NCBI GenBank assembly: GCA_963970005.1
Contig: CAXAMN010022695.1
Span: forward strand, 1,397,442-1,461,441
Reading direction: 5' to 3'
DNA from: Durusdinium trenchii
Lineage: Eukaryota; Sar; Dinophyceae; Suessiales; Symbiodiniaceae
Length of the DNA stretch: 64,000 bases
In this document: positions 1 through 10,550 of the stretch, piece by piece
How the letters are laid out: every line of letters begins with the position of its first letter
Numbering within the stretch: the first letter of the stretch is position 1
Translations under genes and position numbers: made by a program
The notes under the pieces: model-generated
What the model saw: the letters and a program-made list of their open reading frames with translations, nothing else
What the model was told of the DNA's origin: nothing
Databases searched by the model: none

Positions 1-469
1 CACCTAAGTCTGAGCTGTCGACCGCTGTTTTGTCCACTGCTAAACTGGCAAAGCTCCATGAAGTAAAAAACAATCAAGCAAATACATGTTGGCCCCTCAA
101 GGTTCTTGCTCAAGGCCTTTGTTTTTTCTCAGTGTTTTGTGTCGTGATATTCTCAGGGTTCTCAGGAGTGCAAGTTCTAGTTTGTCCGCTGTTATTGCTT
201 GCTGGGTTTTCTCAGAGATCCTCAGCGATTTCTGCGTTGATTCAGCAAACACGGCCTGGATTCAAAAGATTGTATATCAACATAGCAAAGGACAACCAAA
301 GCAAAACTGAACAATAAACGAAGCATCTCTCTGTCATCTGTTTAGAGTTATCAACATGTCTGTACACTCTTGATCAAACATAAGAACTAGACTGAGCATC
401 ATGTTTTCACTTACAGTACCAAACGGAAGAAACATGAAAAACATTGTTGTCCTTTGGATGCTATAACGT

Positions 470-1090
470 GCTCACTGGTGGGAACGCAAATTTGCCTTTG
501 CTTTCAGCAGGTGATGCGCTTTAGAAAAAGTAATACGCCCTGGAAGAGAACCACATGTTACTGCTTTGGTCGTCCTTTGCCCATGAGGCCCCTTCTTTGG
601 ATGTAGAAAGGTGGAAGGTTCTCCAAAGGACATGGGAGTCTTAGGTGAGTCATTCACTGAGCCATGATGAGTCTCCCCGAGTCCTTCACCAATGCATCTG
701 TGACTTTGAATCCTTCAGTATGCGGAAACCAGTCCAGCAAATTCTGGACATTGGAAGTCGTGCAACAGAACACTACCGGAAAGTGCAACATTGAAGGTCC
801 AGGAAAATGGTGACCAAGCACAAGCACTGCAAAGCTCTTGCGTGAATTTGATAGCAGTGGTATCAACTATCAAGGTGGTAAAAGTGGCAAGCATTTGAGA
901 ACACAACATCTGCGACATGTGTCCTTCCCGTTTCGTCAATGGCACCAATGATTCCGGAAAGGGTTCAATGCGTGCTTCTTGTTTTTTTGATTCGAAGGGG
1001 TGGAGTAGGGAATTTGTTGACAACCACGGGCAATTGTCTACTGAGTCTGAGTCTGCTACTACCATTCTGCTGTCTTGGGTCTGCACCTAG
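470..1090 (-). pseudogene. decayed MULE-like transposase fragment
   Basis: Two overlapping minus-strand frames together give a pattern like the catalytic core of MULE/SWIM-type transposases. An upstream frame (about 1086-855) reads TLIVDTTAIKF. A second frame (866-654) reads SFAVLVLGHHF, then FPVVFCCTTS, LLDWF and FKVTDALVKD. In MULE cores a first Asp sits in a D-T/A-T strand, a hydrophobic GHH strand follows, and a second Asp sits in a TD motif; both Asp are visible. A frameshift near 850 joins the halves, and in-frame stops follow the second block (after MAQ at 654), so the copy is broken. The minus frame at 1605-1348 may be more of the same element. Family assignment is by motif only and could be wrong. 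Confidence 0.4.
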
Positions 1091-1347
1091 TTTCTTATGT
1101 ATCTCAACGGACAATGCCGAACCTAAGATTGAAAATGAACAACTGCAAGCTCAACTCCAAGTGGAGGGCTTGTAAACTGGTATTCAGAAGGCTCCAAAAA
1201 CGAAACGAGAAAGGAACAACGAATCATCAAACACCGTGGATTCTCCCTCAAGAGATCTTTGGCCAGATTAATTAAGCAATCCTATGTTTGATTCTCGTGA
1301 GTCTTTTTTGGACACATGAGGGTGAACAATTCAACACCGCTGACACT

Positions 1348-1605
1348 TCATCCATTCGCACGGTGTCGGAAACCAGCTCGAGGCTTTGGTGCATGATTCC
1401 GAAGCCGAACAACGATCAGGATGACTAATGGACTGATGGTTGTAATGAACACTAATAAACCCCCAAACATGCAGTGTAGAACCTCTTCATATATGTGTTT
1501 TGGTCCATTCGTCAACCGTTTACGACTCATCTTCACTTTACCACTTTGACAGTACTGCTTTAAGAAAATTGAGAATGCATGCCCACCCACTGCAGGTCGC
1601 ATCAT
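1348..1605 (-). pseudogene. unidentified open frame upstream of the MULE-like fragment
   Basis: An 85-residue minus-strand frame with a basic patch (GKVKMSRKRLTNG) and a hydrophobic stretch (LLVFITTISPLVILIVV) that could be a membrane segment. It lies on the same strand and just 5' of the transposase-like fragment, so it may be part of that decayed element. No family is recognised and a chance frame is possible. Confidence 0.2.
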
Positions 1606-1887
1606 GACTCCAAATATGTAATTTCCTCTTGGACTACTGCGGGTTTATGGGAATTGAGCATCATTCCTATACCTTTGCTGTTGCCAAACCACAACTCGCA
1701 AAATCCCGCAAGATGGGAATGGCATGACGGGCATTCCTCTACCATCGAGCTGACAGGCTGACAGGTCAATCCCAGGTACGGTCGCGTGTCGCACCGTGGT
1801 TGCGCCGTGTCGCTCGTTTGGCAGACGTACACTCGGCAGATCTTGGCAGTTCATCTATCAAACCCTAATCAACCGCACTTCCAAGTG

Positions 1888-1989
1888 CGCTACTAGGGGC
1901 TCCTGGCATCGCTACTAGGAGCAAGGACGCTACTAGGGGCTCCTGGCCTTACTACTAGGAACAAACAATTGCTAGGGGCTCCTGGCCAT
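1888..1989. repeat. 40-bp minisatellite, 2.5 copies
   Basis: Two 40-bp units (1888-1927 and 1928-1967) and a partial third (1968-1989) share the core CTAGGGGCTCCTGGC. Each full unit also holds an internal variant of the same core (CTACTAGGA), so the array probably grew from a ~20-bp half-unit. Confidence 0.85.
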
Positions 1990-3380
1990 CAGTCAGTGTC
2001 AAAGCACCGAGTCTTCGTCTTCTGCAATTGCGTGGAACATGACGGTTGGAGCAGCGTGAATTGCGGTGGCAACGTGTCACAAACGCAGTGAGTTTCTATA
2101 GTGTACACCGTATGTGCATGTGTATAAACAAATATGACCTTATTAAACATTAGTAATATAATACAATGATTACAATCCAATGCTCTATCTATTATTATAA
2201 TATATAAGTATGTGGTTATAAAATATTTATATATGGCCTTATATGATTTGGTATCCTGTTGTGTTCATGGAAGTTACCCTCTGGGATTTGCGGGAACAAT
2301 TCCTACATGTGTACATGCGTGTGTCATGGTGTCTATCAAGTGTCATTAAAAGTGTCGTCTGCTCAGGTAGCAGCATCTGCGCATCGGCTAAGATCGAAGC
2401 CTTTGCATCCAAAGATTCAGCAAGTAAGTTGATGCCTACTCTGATGCCCTGCATCTACTCTGATGTTTTGCATCTGATGCCCTGCGGTATGCGTTGTGGT
2501 ACGCCCTGCGAAGTGGATGAACTGTAGCAGAAACTTGGCCATGAGTTCAAATGAATTTGGCTAATGATCATGTGCATCCAAAACCAAGAACATGTGTTGG
2601 CATACAAAAACAAAATGACATGCCGCACTCTTTCACCAGGTCTCTGGATTTTGCACATGACAAGTCGTTTAAACGATCTAGGTTGAGGAAACACTGACTG
2701 TGTTTTTTCTGATTTTTGATAGTTGACACTGCTTCCTGTGCCCGCTTCTACCATAGAGTTGAAAGAATTGAAACTGGTTGAAACACATATATATAAATAA
2801 ATGAAACTCCAAAAAGGGTTATGTTTTTAAATCTGGATGATGTGGAACCCTGTCCAACGAAAGATCTGTACGGTCTGTGCCACCCCAATGATGGTTGTGC
2901 TTGATGGGCCTGCTGACAATGGTTCGGTCAGGCACTCCGAGCGACTGTCAGCAGCCTTCAATATACGTTCACACCACAAACGTGACAGTAGAAGTAACTA
3001 TATTCATACTATATTTCGTACTGGTTGTATATAAATATACATAGACACACAACAGGAAAACATGAGAGTCTGAGCATCAGTGGGACTCGGAGGGATGTTC
3101 AACAAAATATCAAAAATACATTTTAGACACATAAACACCCGGTACTTCTGGCTAATACCAAAGTAACTTGGTTGGAGGGAATGGGGGAGCCCTCAATCTT
3201 CATGGATCATTCCGCCGGAGCAAGCTGCGCAGCATTAAAAAAAACACTTAGAATCATTTAGATAACAAAAAACAGTTTGAAACACTTCCCCGGAAACAAG
3301 AGTGGGAATGTTGTAGGAGTCCCATGGATTCTCGATCATGTTCTGCCCTGAAAAAGCGCCACTGTCCGACCGCGAATCCA
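1990..3380. other. AT-rich stretch, weak open frames only
   Basis: The part at 2100-2240 is very AT-rich. Two overlapping frames of 94 (+, 2243-2527) and 71 residues (-, 2454-2239) cover 2240-2530. The minus one (GINLLAESLDAK...) looks more protein-like but has no clear splice sites. A short direct repeat (GATGCCCTGC with CATCTACTCTGATG) lies at 2440-2485. A minus frame at 2754-2455 has no recognisable content. Nothing else is seen. Confidence 0.5.
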
Positions 3381-3381
3381 G

Positions 3382-3751
3382 TGTGTGTGTGTGTGTAAAC
3401 CGCTGTTACACGCGCAAAGCTTGTTGGTCTGATCAGGCTCCACAGTGCTTGTCACTATATGTTAGCAACCAGCAGGGGGCAAGGCCTCCAGTGATGAACC
3501 TTGTCGAACGAAGCTACATGGCTGGAGGGGAAGCGGATGGAGATGATCGCGTACCTGCATTGATTGTGAGTTAATCTCATTCCACTTGTAGAGGTTGGCA
3601 GGCTGTTGCAGGATGATGTAGGTTTACAACTGATCTCAGTTTCATTGACAGTGTCGCTTGTGTTTTACGTACATAGGCAGTGGACTCAGGAGGTTCTGCA
3701 GAGCTTGAGACATCATTCCACTGATCCACCCAATAACTCTTCTCAGTGTGT
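3382..3751 (+). repeat. left copy of ~370-bp direct repeat (LTR-like)
   Basis: It aligns with 8851-9272 nearly throughout. Shared blocks include AAACCGCTGTTACACGCG, ATGTTAGCAACCAGCAGGGG, GATGAACCTTGTC, GTTGCAGGATGATG and CCAATAACTCTTCTCAGTGT. Similarity stops at GTGTGT on the right; the next bases differ (ACAGGG here, GGTGAA in the right copy). A short frame inside reads GARPPVMNLVERSYMAGGEADGD and is partly kept in both copies. Confidence 0.8.
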
Positions 3752-4417
3752 ACAGGGCGCATGCCAACTCGGGCGACACCGTGGAGCACCCTCAGTTGAC
3801 TCTACAGACGGCAGGGGCCGTAATGATGTACCCCCGTTGTGGGTTCATCGAATTCAGATAACACGTTGGGGTGACGAGAGCCGCCACCGTGCACAAACTT
3901 GTGGTTCTTGTGAGATTTTAGAGCGTGCTTCGAGCGCAGTGGTTACGGCAGCAGTTCGCTAAAGAGAGCGCAGCCTCCGCGGGAGAAGCAGCTCCCTTTT
4001 AGCTCCTGCGGGAAACTACGACGTACTGCACTTAATGGCTTACTTTCGTTCCAGCTGCGTTCTCAACTGGTTGGTTATTCTCGTCGTTTTATCAGTTTTC
4101 AGTGAGGATTCTATGACTCGCTATGTCACAGGTTTGACCGCACACACTACCTCCGTTCTTCAGTCTAACATAGAGTGTGGCATCATGACCCATCTGTGCC
4201 GGGCGCATGTGCAAAGTCTCATCCACCTCGTCCATCGTGGGCTTTGGGTCGACCAGTTTCCAGCGCTAGTGTCCCGGGGAAACCGTCGACATCTCCTACT
4301 GGCCTGGTGACACTCAGGTATCAAAGATGCTTTGGATCCTTTGAGCTTGCAGGTGCACCCCAAAATCTTTCCCCTTTCTTTGACAGGATGGTGACTTCTG
4401 AGCAACAGCAGGCTTCG

Positions 4418-4438
4418 ATGATGATGATGATGATGATG
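4418..4438. repeat. (ATG)7 microsatellite
   Basis: Seven consecutive ATG triplets inside a 152-codon plus-strand frame (4175-4633), giving a run of Met on the plus strand and of His on the minus strand. Confidence 0.95.
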
Positions 4439-4480
4439 TGGCACCAGGCCACCCAGGCTATGTGGCCTGCCTGTCTTGAC

Positions 4481-5112
4481 TCAGGTTCCGCTACACCCTC
4501 GGTGGACGTTCGGCGGCTGAGGAATGCCTCGCGAAACGTCATCGGTCTTCGTTGGCACTACTACCTGATGCGCCACCACAACCTGCCAGTGGACAGTTCT
4601 CCACTGCTTCTCAGGTTCATCCACAGATTTTGACACAGCCGGCCAATCCCGGTTGTGGGGACTTGAGCACACCATTGAGGATGGGACTAGTGCATATATA
4701 GTACAGACGCTGTCACCCACCAACGTGATGCCTTTGAGGAACATACCATCAGGAGCTAATGGTGCAACAATGGCCAGTGGCTTGACAAGTTTGAATTTGT
4801 CAACCAAACTATGAAGGGACTCCTGTGACAAATACCTTGGCCAACGTCATGGCAGCGTGTTGTAGCACATGAGCATACAGTGTGTCATGGTGTTCATACG
4901 TCTGGTCAAAAATGATCTGACAAAGATGGGTACTGAGTTGTGACAATTGAGGTTCCAATGTCCAACCTGCTGTTGTCGTGCAATACGACGCGTCTGTCAC
5001 AGTCCCAATTCCATGACCATTCCATATTCCAGGGCAGAAGGAATCCGGGGAATAGCTTCCAAACTCTCTTTGATTGTGAGGAGTTCATCGTATAGAGATA
5101 GTGGAGGCCCAT
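4481..5112 (-). pseudogene. minus-strand coding-like block with frameshifts
   Basis: The best frame is a 116-codon block (4831-4481) reading KFKLVKPLAIVAPLAPDG, FLKGITLVGDSV and TIYALVPSSM. An upstream block in another frame (5000-4809) reads TLEPQLSQLSTHLCQIIF and HAAMTLAKVFVTG. They meet at 4809-4831 with a frame change. Hydrophobic and charged residues alternate as in real protein, but no family is recognised. It lies inside the repeat-bracketed element yet on the opposite strand to the other broken blocks there. The plus strand also has a readable frame (HTIEDGTSAYIVQTL), so strand is not certain. Confidence 0.3.
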
Positions 5113-5156
5113 TCTAGAATCATCGTATAGAGATAGTGGAGGCCCATTCTAGAATC
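5087..5156. repeat. perfect 35-bp tandem duplication
   Basis: Units 5087-5121 and 5122-5156 are identical (start ATCGTATAGAGATAG, end TTCTAGAATC). In older surroundings this points to a very recent duplication, or an assembly artefact. Confidence 0.95.
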
Positions 5157-5594
5157 AACGGAAGTCGAATTCACAGACAATGCGGTCTGGTGGGTCAAAA
5201 GCTCAGCAAATTGCTCCTGAACCTCACATAAGGGTTTCAACACCCCAAAAGGAGAGGGGACGCAGTCCGTTCACCAATGTGGTCTTTTTGCAGCAGGACA
5301 AATTCTAGGAGGTGGTATTGCTCTCCTTTGACTAAATCTTTCCAAGTATGCCAATTGTACTCATAGTCACGAGTTACAGGCACCTGGAAGACGGTGGCAA
5401 TCCTATTGAGAGCCCAGGCACGTCAAGGCACACACCAGACCATCAAACAAGGAGGATGTTCTGCTGATTTCGCAGGCAGCTGCGCAGTATTTTGATGCTG
5501 TTCATAATGTTCGGGACAAGCGGTGGATTTTTCGCTGTCGTCTTAGTCAGATTTTGGGCTCAGCGGCCATTTTGCCATCGTAGCGTGCCATGGG

Positions 5595-6240
5595 GTGTTG
5601 CTTCACAAGGAATGGAACCTATTTTCTATAATAGCTGTCGTCGTCTCAAATGGAGACTGTTTACACCATCCGTATAAGAGTGTGGTTCAAAACTTTTTGT
5701 TCCTTGTTGATGCTAGTGCTCCGTTGTCCTTTGGTTTTCCAGTCATGTTCCCTTATGCTTTAACGAGACACACGGGACGCATAGACTTTCAGGTTAAACG
5801 TATATTTGTTTTCATGGCTCATAGCATTTGCCATTTGAGTAGATTTCTTTGTTGCTGAACGGTCGCCCTGTGCTCTTGGTCACATATCATTTTGCTCTCT
5901 TTCTGCCATGGACCCTTTGACCCATGATATTCTTCACCCCATGCTCAATGCGTGCAACAATTTACAAATGATATTTGCTTTGGTTCCTGGTCAGCCTCGA
6001 CAGGATGACACTCCGGTCCAGACTTTGTCTGAACCCACTGAAGCGCCCAATTTTGAGACTCCGGCTCAGAACTTGCACACTGAGGCTTGTACAGCGGCGA
6101 AGCGCACAGAATCTACAGGTCATGATCCTATTGACTTGAGTCATTTGAGTGACGCCGAGTCATGTTCCCGAATCCCCTTCTCCAAATGCCCATGACTTCT
6201 TTGACCACCACACCGTTCTGGACTGAAGCACAGGATGCTC
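5595..6240 (+). pseudogene. frame-broken open block, element interior (5' part)
   Basis: Plus-strand frames read in succession. 5595-5858 gives FLFLVDASAPLSFGFPVMF. 5908-6195 starts with Met and gives MDPLTHDILHPMLNACNN, then a Pro/Thr-rich acidic stretch (QTLSEPTEAPNFETPAQN). After 6150 the reading jumps one frame (TPSHVPESPSPNAHDFFDHH) to a TGA at about 6220. Frame changes without splice signals suggest decay. A disordered N-terminal region of an element polyprotein is possible; nothing identifies it. Confidence 0.35.
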
Positions 6241-6589
6241 ACTTGATCCACTTGAAGTCCGATTTGATACAACGTCCTATAGTTGGATATCTGTAGCCAA
6301 CCGATTAAACAGAACCGTCTCTGATGTCAAACAGCGTTGAGAAGCAATACGCCCTGACCCTCCTGCTAAAAGCGTCGTCGCAAGAACTAGGTCCAACATC
6401 AAGCTGATGTTGAGAGAGTTTTTGCCTGGCCTACAAAAAACCGTGTTTGTTTCTTGTCTTTTGCGCTTGAGTTTGTACGTTCTATTTTTGCTTTCATCGC
6501 TGTCGGTTTCAATCGGTAGTGTTGACCTACACAGTTTCCAGAGTGTGAAATGTGTGATCGATTTGACGTGGCTGACGTGGCTCTAGCAT

Positions 6590-7347
6590 TACATGTTGTA
6601 TTTGCTTTCCCGTTTGGCTTTTCCTCCATGGCTGACTATATGCTTGGGCCATAGCCAAGCACAAGCAACTTTCTACTGCTTACATCTTGCCAAAACCATC
6701 GCATGGCTGGGCCTTGCCCCTAGGAAGTCCCCTAGCAGTTGTTCTCTTGGAAATGGCCAAAATTGCGTTTCCAATTTCCCTTCATTCAGCTGACATTCGC
6801 GCCATCCTTTGCGATGTTCAACAGATTTTTGCTTCATGGACATGTGCTGATACGGGGCTCACATTACAGCTGTCTGTCCTTCAGGCTCATACACACACAT
6901 AATGTACACTGATGGTGTTTCGAGGCCGGTGGCGTGCTCAGAGCAAACAATACCGCGCCGTGGTCTTACAGGACATCCCCATATTGGTTCAGGCCCTTCT
7001 TCAGTTGGTGTTTTCCACATTGGACATGCAACCATGGGCACCAGCGTTTTATGTTCAGTTGAGGCCCTACAAAGTGAACACACGTATCGACACTCCTTGA
7101 CTTCTCCGCTGACTGGCCGCCCGTGGTTCACACCTCACGCGATGTTGACAAAGGATTACTTCTCATGCCTGCTTATCAGTCATTAGGTTTGCCTTCTTCG
7201 CTGTTTTGGAACTTGGCGTTCAAAACACGAATTGTGCAACATTTTCATGGACATGTACAGTTGAATGAAGTCTGTCGCTATGCGGATTTAAAACAGACAG
7301 TTTGCGGTTGGCCCTGGAGACCTGCGTTTAAGTCTAATCCTTTCTGA
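6590..7347 (+). pseudogene. frame-broken open block, element interior (middle)
   Basis: Two plus-strand frames join end to end: 6912-7100 (FRGRWRAQSKQYRAV, then LVQALLQLVFSTLDM) and 7103-7347 (LDFSADWPPVVHTSRD, LPSSLFWNLAF, LNEVCRYADLKQTVCGW). The two abut at a stop at 7098-7100, and the next codons continue a protein-like sequence in another frame. T-rich codons differ from the GC-rich exon candidates elsewhere in the window, fitting an element gene rather than a host exon. No family is recognised. Confidence 0.35.
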
Positions 7348-7454
7348 TTTGCTTTAGATCAACATTGGACTGTTCTGTGTGCACACGCTGAGATTTAACT
7401 CTTTTGCATACATGAACACTACATGAGGCTCAAACATAGAGAAGATTTGCTTTT

Positions 7455-7863
7455 TTGTACTTGAGTCAATCTCCAAGTCTAGTGATGGCACGTACACAAA
7501 ATGTGATTGCCGCGGTGGTCCAATTAGAGATGACCCATGCTTTGCTGCATATTTTGTCGGAGTGCTTGGATTTCTTGATGGAACTGGAACTCCAGATTTT
7601 CTCGTTGGCCAATGAGGCTGGCCTGACCGACCTGAGATTGTACAACGCATGTCTCAGCAACTCAGTACCTTGAGTGGACAATTGAATGACTTGTACAATT
7701 TTGTCTAAATGCTGCCGAAGCCTTGATGGACCGTTCTTTGACAGCCATGTCGCCTGACCCTACATCTCCACAAAGCGATGCTCGTGCGCGTGTACTTCGT
7801 CCGCTCGATCCCAATAGGTTGAACAGCCGACCACGGCACCGATCGCGATCTCGTGATATGTGA
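7455..7863 (+). pseudogene. frame-broken helical block with basic RS tail
   Basis: Three frames read in turn. MTHALLHILSECLDFLMELE comes first. RMSQQLSTLSGQLNDLYNF follows and looks coiled-coil. Then comes ALMDRSLTAMSPDP and a basic tail RPRHRSRSRDM ending in TGA at 7859-7861. At least two frameshifts are needed. A helical region followed by an Arg/Ser-rich tail would suit a nucleic-acid-binding capsid-like protein, but that is speculation. Confidence 0.35.
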
Positions 7864-8299
7864 TTCCGCATGCGATGCGATAGAGTCAAAAGTTGGCAAG
7901 TAAGTTTGCTCAACCTTAGCTTTTTTCTTGACCAGTTCTCGGCGAGTTTTTCTAAACTGCTGTTTCACTTTCCTTTACACTTGACTGTGCTTGCATACAC
8001 TTGCCTGTTTGATTGCTTTGAGGCTCGAAAAAGGTTCCGATTTTTACTGAGTCAAGAAATTAGCATTCGGCACAACTGCATTGACCATGGACGCATCTTT
8101 ACTGGGATGCGATTTCCGAGACTCCGAACTTTGCCGTTGATTGTCCATCGAACTTTGTAGGACGTGATCTCTAATGCGGTTGATGGATTGATGGACATGC
8201 CTTTCGCGCTGAACCATTTGATCCTTCGCTGCCGACACGTATATGGTTGCGATCCTGCATGCAGGACATTATACACATTCTCTTCAGAACATTCAGAAC

Positions 8300-8600
8300 G
8301 AACTATGAGTTCTCCATCATTTGTTGGATCAATTGGCTATGTATCCGATGACTGAGCTTTATGCAGTTTGCTGGTACCCGACGGGAGCAGAGTTGCCTCC
8401 CCTATCCATATACCCCTTTGGAGCTGGACCTCCGCCGCATTCCTTTTAAGACCCGAGATTTGAGAAGTATGAGCGGTTTAAACAACTACCGAGCTGTTTT
8501 CTTACTCGTGTGATTGGTTTCAATGACAGCTTGAGCACATGTTCAACACAAGGTGCTTTCTGTTTACATGTGACCAGATTTCGCTGTTTAGCTGCTCGTG
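8300..8600 (+). pseudogene. proline-rich open block near right repeat
   Basis: A plus-strand frame without a start reads LDQLAMYPMTELYAVCWY, then a Pro-rich run (ELPPLSIYPFGAGPPP). After an in-frame stop it continues FEKYERFKQLPSCFLTRV. It is the last open block before the right-hand repeat. The stop indicates decay. No family is recognised. Confidence 0.3.
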
Positions 8601-8850
8601 TCTAGATCGTCTGGAACTTTGATCTTACGCTGACCTGTCAAGGTGTCGGCTCCTCATATGAGTTGACTACCTGTCAGATCAGAGTGTCGGCTCCCTACTC
8701 CTTGGATATACTTTGCCGGCAAGTCTCTCAGGTAACGTAATACTGTAACCTGCTGGGTGTCCACCCCTTAACTATCGCCCGTGCATGTCACCACCGTCCA
8801 CGCAATCAATGACTTCCGGCTCATGTTTCTGAGCCCTCCGAAGGGAGGGC

Positions 8851-9272
8851 TGTGTATGCGTAAACCGCTGTTACACGCGGAAAGCTTGTTAGTCTGACCA
8901 TGATTCCACCGTGCTTGTCACTCTCTCTCTCTCTATATATATAGATATATAGAATAATTATATGATATTATATGTTAGCAACCAGCAGGGGGGCAAGGCC
9001 TCCAGTGATGAACCTTGTCCAACGAAGCTACATCGCTGGAGGGGAAGCGGATGGAGATGTCCATTCGTGTACCTGCATTGATTGTGAGTTTTGTAATCTC
9101 ATTCCGCTCGTAGAGATTGACAGGCTGTTGCAGGATGATGCAGGTTTACAACTGATCTCAGTTTCATTGACGGTGTCGCTTGTGTTTTACGTACATCGAA
9201 GGCAGTGGACTTAGGAGATTCTGGGCTTTGACATCATTCCACTGTTCCACCCAATAACTCTTCTCAGTGTGT
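8851..9272 (+). repeat. right copy of ~370-bp direct repeat (LTR-like)
   Basis: The partner of 3382-3751. It is longer because of a (CT)n(AT)n insertion at about 8920-8960 and small indels (for example ATGTCCATTCGTGT for ATGATCGCGT). It is preceded directly by the purine run GAAGGGAGGG at 8840-8849. Confidence 0.8.
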
Positions 9273-9581
9273 GGTGAAATTATGCATGAAACGAGTTGCA
9301 GTTCGATATAACAAAATACCAGGGTGTATCAGAGCGTGAAGAGTTTCTGCTCTTCGCGTCCAAGTTCAAAAACTTCCTGCAACTTCCTCGGCTAAGTTTA
9401 ATTTGGCCTTTAACAACTGCCCTGTTTAACTTTATCTTTAGTACATATTTCCTCGTTTGTATGCATATTTCGTAATCCTACGGCTCCAAATACCTGTTAT
9501 AGCGAAGGCGTTTTCGGTAGGTGAGGGTCTATTTTGTGAAGCTCTACGGCAAAACATTGGAAGAAGACCTTGGTTGAGGAA

Positions 9582-9601
9582 ACTAGCGATGGCCTCCAAC
9601 C
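9582..9601 (-). repeat. single relic of the LEAIAIR 21-bp repeat
   Basis: The sequence CTAGCGATGGCCTCCAAC is one reverse-orientation unit of the family arrayed at 12481-12725. Confidence 0.7.
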
Positions 9602-9832
9602 AAAAGAGCAACCGCGCAGTTCATGGGCCTAAAACACACATGAACAACCCATAAAGAATCGAATCGCATGCGTGCTCATTGGCGAACCTGAAGATTGGGA
9701 TTGGGATTCAATGCAATCGTTTGATTTGCTTCTTGGCATAGCAGGTGCTAAGTAAGGGGAACCAGTTAAACTGACGGTCTTTAAGAACCTCCAAAATTGA
9801 TTTGGTCTGTTGGTAACTGTGGACTTCAGAAT

Positions 9833-10045
9833 TCAACGCTCATCCGCGAATGCGCAGGGAGCCAGATTGAATTCACCATGGAAGATAACGCCGGCCAAGT
9901 GCGAGCCAAAAAGAACTGTGCTAGTCCCTGGATCGGTGCCACACAGCAAGCAGCTCACGGGCGGCTGCTGGGGCAGTTGCTGGGCGGTGCTTCGCCGAGT
10001 GATCTGCTCCAATGAAGTGCCAGGATCTTGAAACAGGGAGGTGCC
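9833..10045 (-). CDS. candidate exon, Gln/Pro-rich then CLLC motif
   Basis: A minus-strand open block with a plausible acceptor at its start (CCTCCCTGTTTCAAG) and a TGA at its end. It reads PGTSLEQITRRSTAQQLP, QQPPVSCLLCGTDPG and VLFGSHLAGVIFHG, with mostly G/C third positions. The CLLC could be half of a metal site, but no partner cysteines are seen. It is on the same strand as candidates at 10258-10409 and 10862-11075, so all three may belong to one gene. The plus strand also has a 72-codon frame here (9797-10015), which looks less natural. Confidence 0.4.
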   Translation of the reverse strand, partial: GTSLFQDPGTSLEQITRRSTAQQLPQQPPVSCLLCGTDPGTSTVLFGSHLAGVIFHGEFNLAPCAFADER

Positions 10046-10257
10046 ATGAGCAACACACACACAAAAACATAAACGCAGGATAGACCCCAAACAAAACAAC
10101 TGCTTCTAGAAGTTGTGCTTGGGGTTCTCTACGCAGGACAAGTTGACGGAGGAAAACATGCGAAAACTAACCGATTAGGTCCAATTATTGAACACTTGCT
10201 GGGATTAGCCTCCCAGCAAGTCTCTCTATTCTGGTCTTTCCATTGGAGTTTTGGAGT

Positions 10258-10409
10258 TCAGCTTGAAAACTTGATAGCAGAAACTTTGCTTCTCGGAACG
10301 ATGGGCCCCGTCGACGGCCATTCGCCGAGGACTCTCACAGGAGGCGACTTGGCCCCGCAGCCTCGGCCTTCCCAGCTCACGATGCACCGAAAAAAACCTG
10401 GAAATTTCT
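10258..10409 (-). CDS. candidate exon after a strong acceptor
   Basis: The sequence TTGTCTTCCGGTTGCAG on the minus strand is a good 3' splice site. The block after it reads KFPGFFRCIVSWEGRGCG, KSPPVRVLGEW and SKVSAIKFSS, then TGA. Its phase does not fit a direct join to the exon at 10862-11075, so an exon is missing or a boundary is wrong. No family is recognised. Confidence 0.35.
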
Positions 10410-10455
10410 CTGCAACCGGAAGACAAGTGGTCTCAAGCGGGCAAACCAAATAGGC

Positions 10456-10550
10456 ACCCAAACACTCCATGTATGGAATATATGCCTACATTGACCCTGA
10501 AGCCATCCAAATGTATATCGGCAAATATACCATACATGGAGTGTCCGGGT
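10456..10550. repeat. long foldback (hairpin) sequence
   Basis: The left arm 10462-10476 (ACACTCCATGTATGG) is the exact reverse complement of 10530-10544. The arms extend inward by ten more bases with eight pairs (10477-10486 with 10520-10529), and an outer ACCC/GGGT pair lies at 10456-10459/10547-10550. About 33 bases form the loop. It could be a foldback mobile element or a cruciform-forming site. Confidence 0.85.

Larger units (their letters stand above)
3382..9272 (+). mobile_element. putative degraded LTR-type element (repeat-bracketed)
   Basis: Two direct repeats in the same orientation (3382-3751 and 8851-9272) bracket about 5.1 kb of frame-broken open blocks. A purine run (GAAGGGAGGG, 8840-8849) sits immediately 5' of the right-hand copy, where an LTR element would have its polypurine tract. 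Both copies start TGTGT. No tRNA-complementary primer site starting TGG follows the left copy, and target-site duplications cannot be judged because the left edge lies in a (GT)n run. No reverse transcriptase, protease or integrase motif was recognised inside, and one coding-like block (4481-5112) points the other way. Two independent insertions of one repeat are an alternative. Confidence 0.35.

Noticed and set aside
4160..4444. Poly-His ORF on the minus strand
   Set aside because: It comes from the (ATG)7 microsatellite.
5547..5580. GGCTCAGCGGCCATTTTGCC, a second spliced-leader-like phrase
   Set aside because: The elements are in the wrong order (GGCTCA before CCATTTTG), so it is not a leader.
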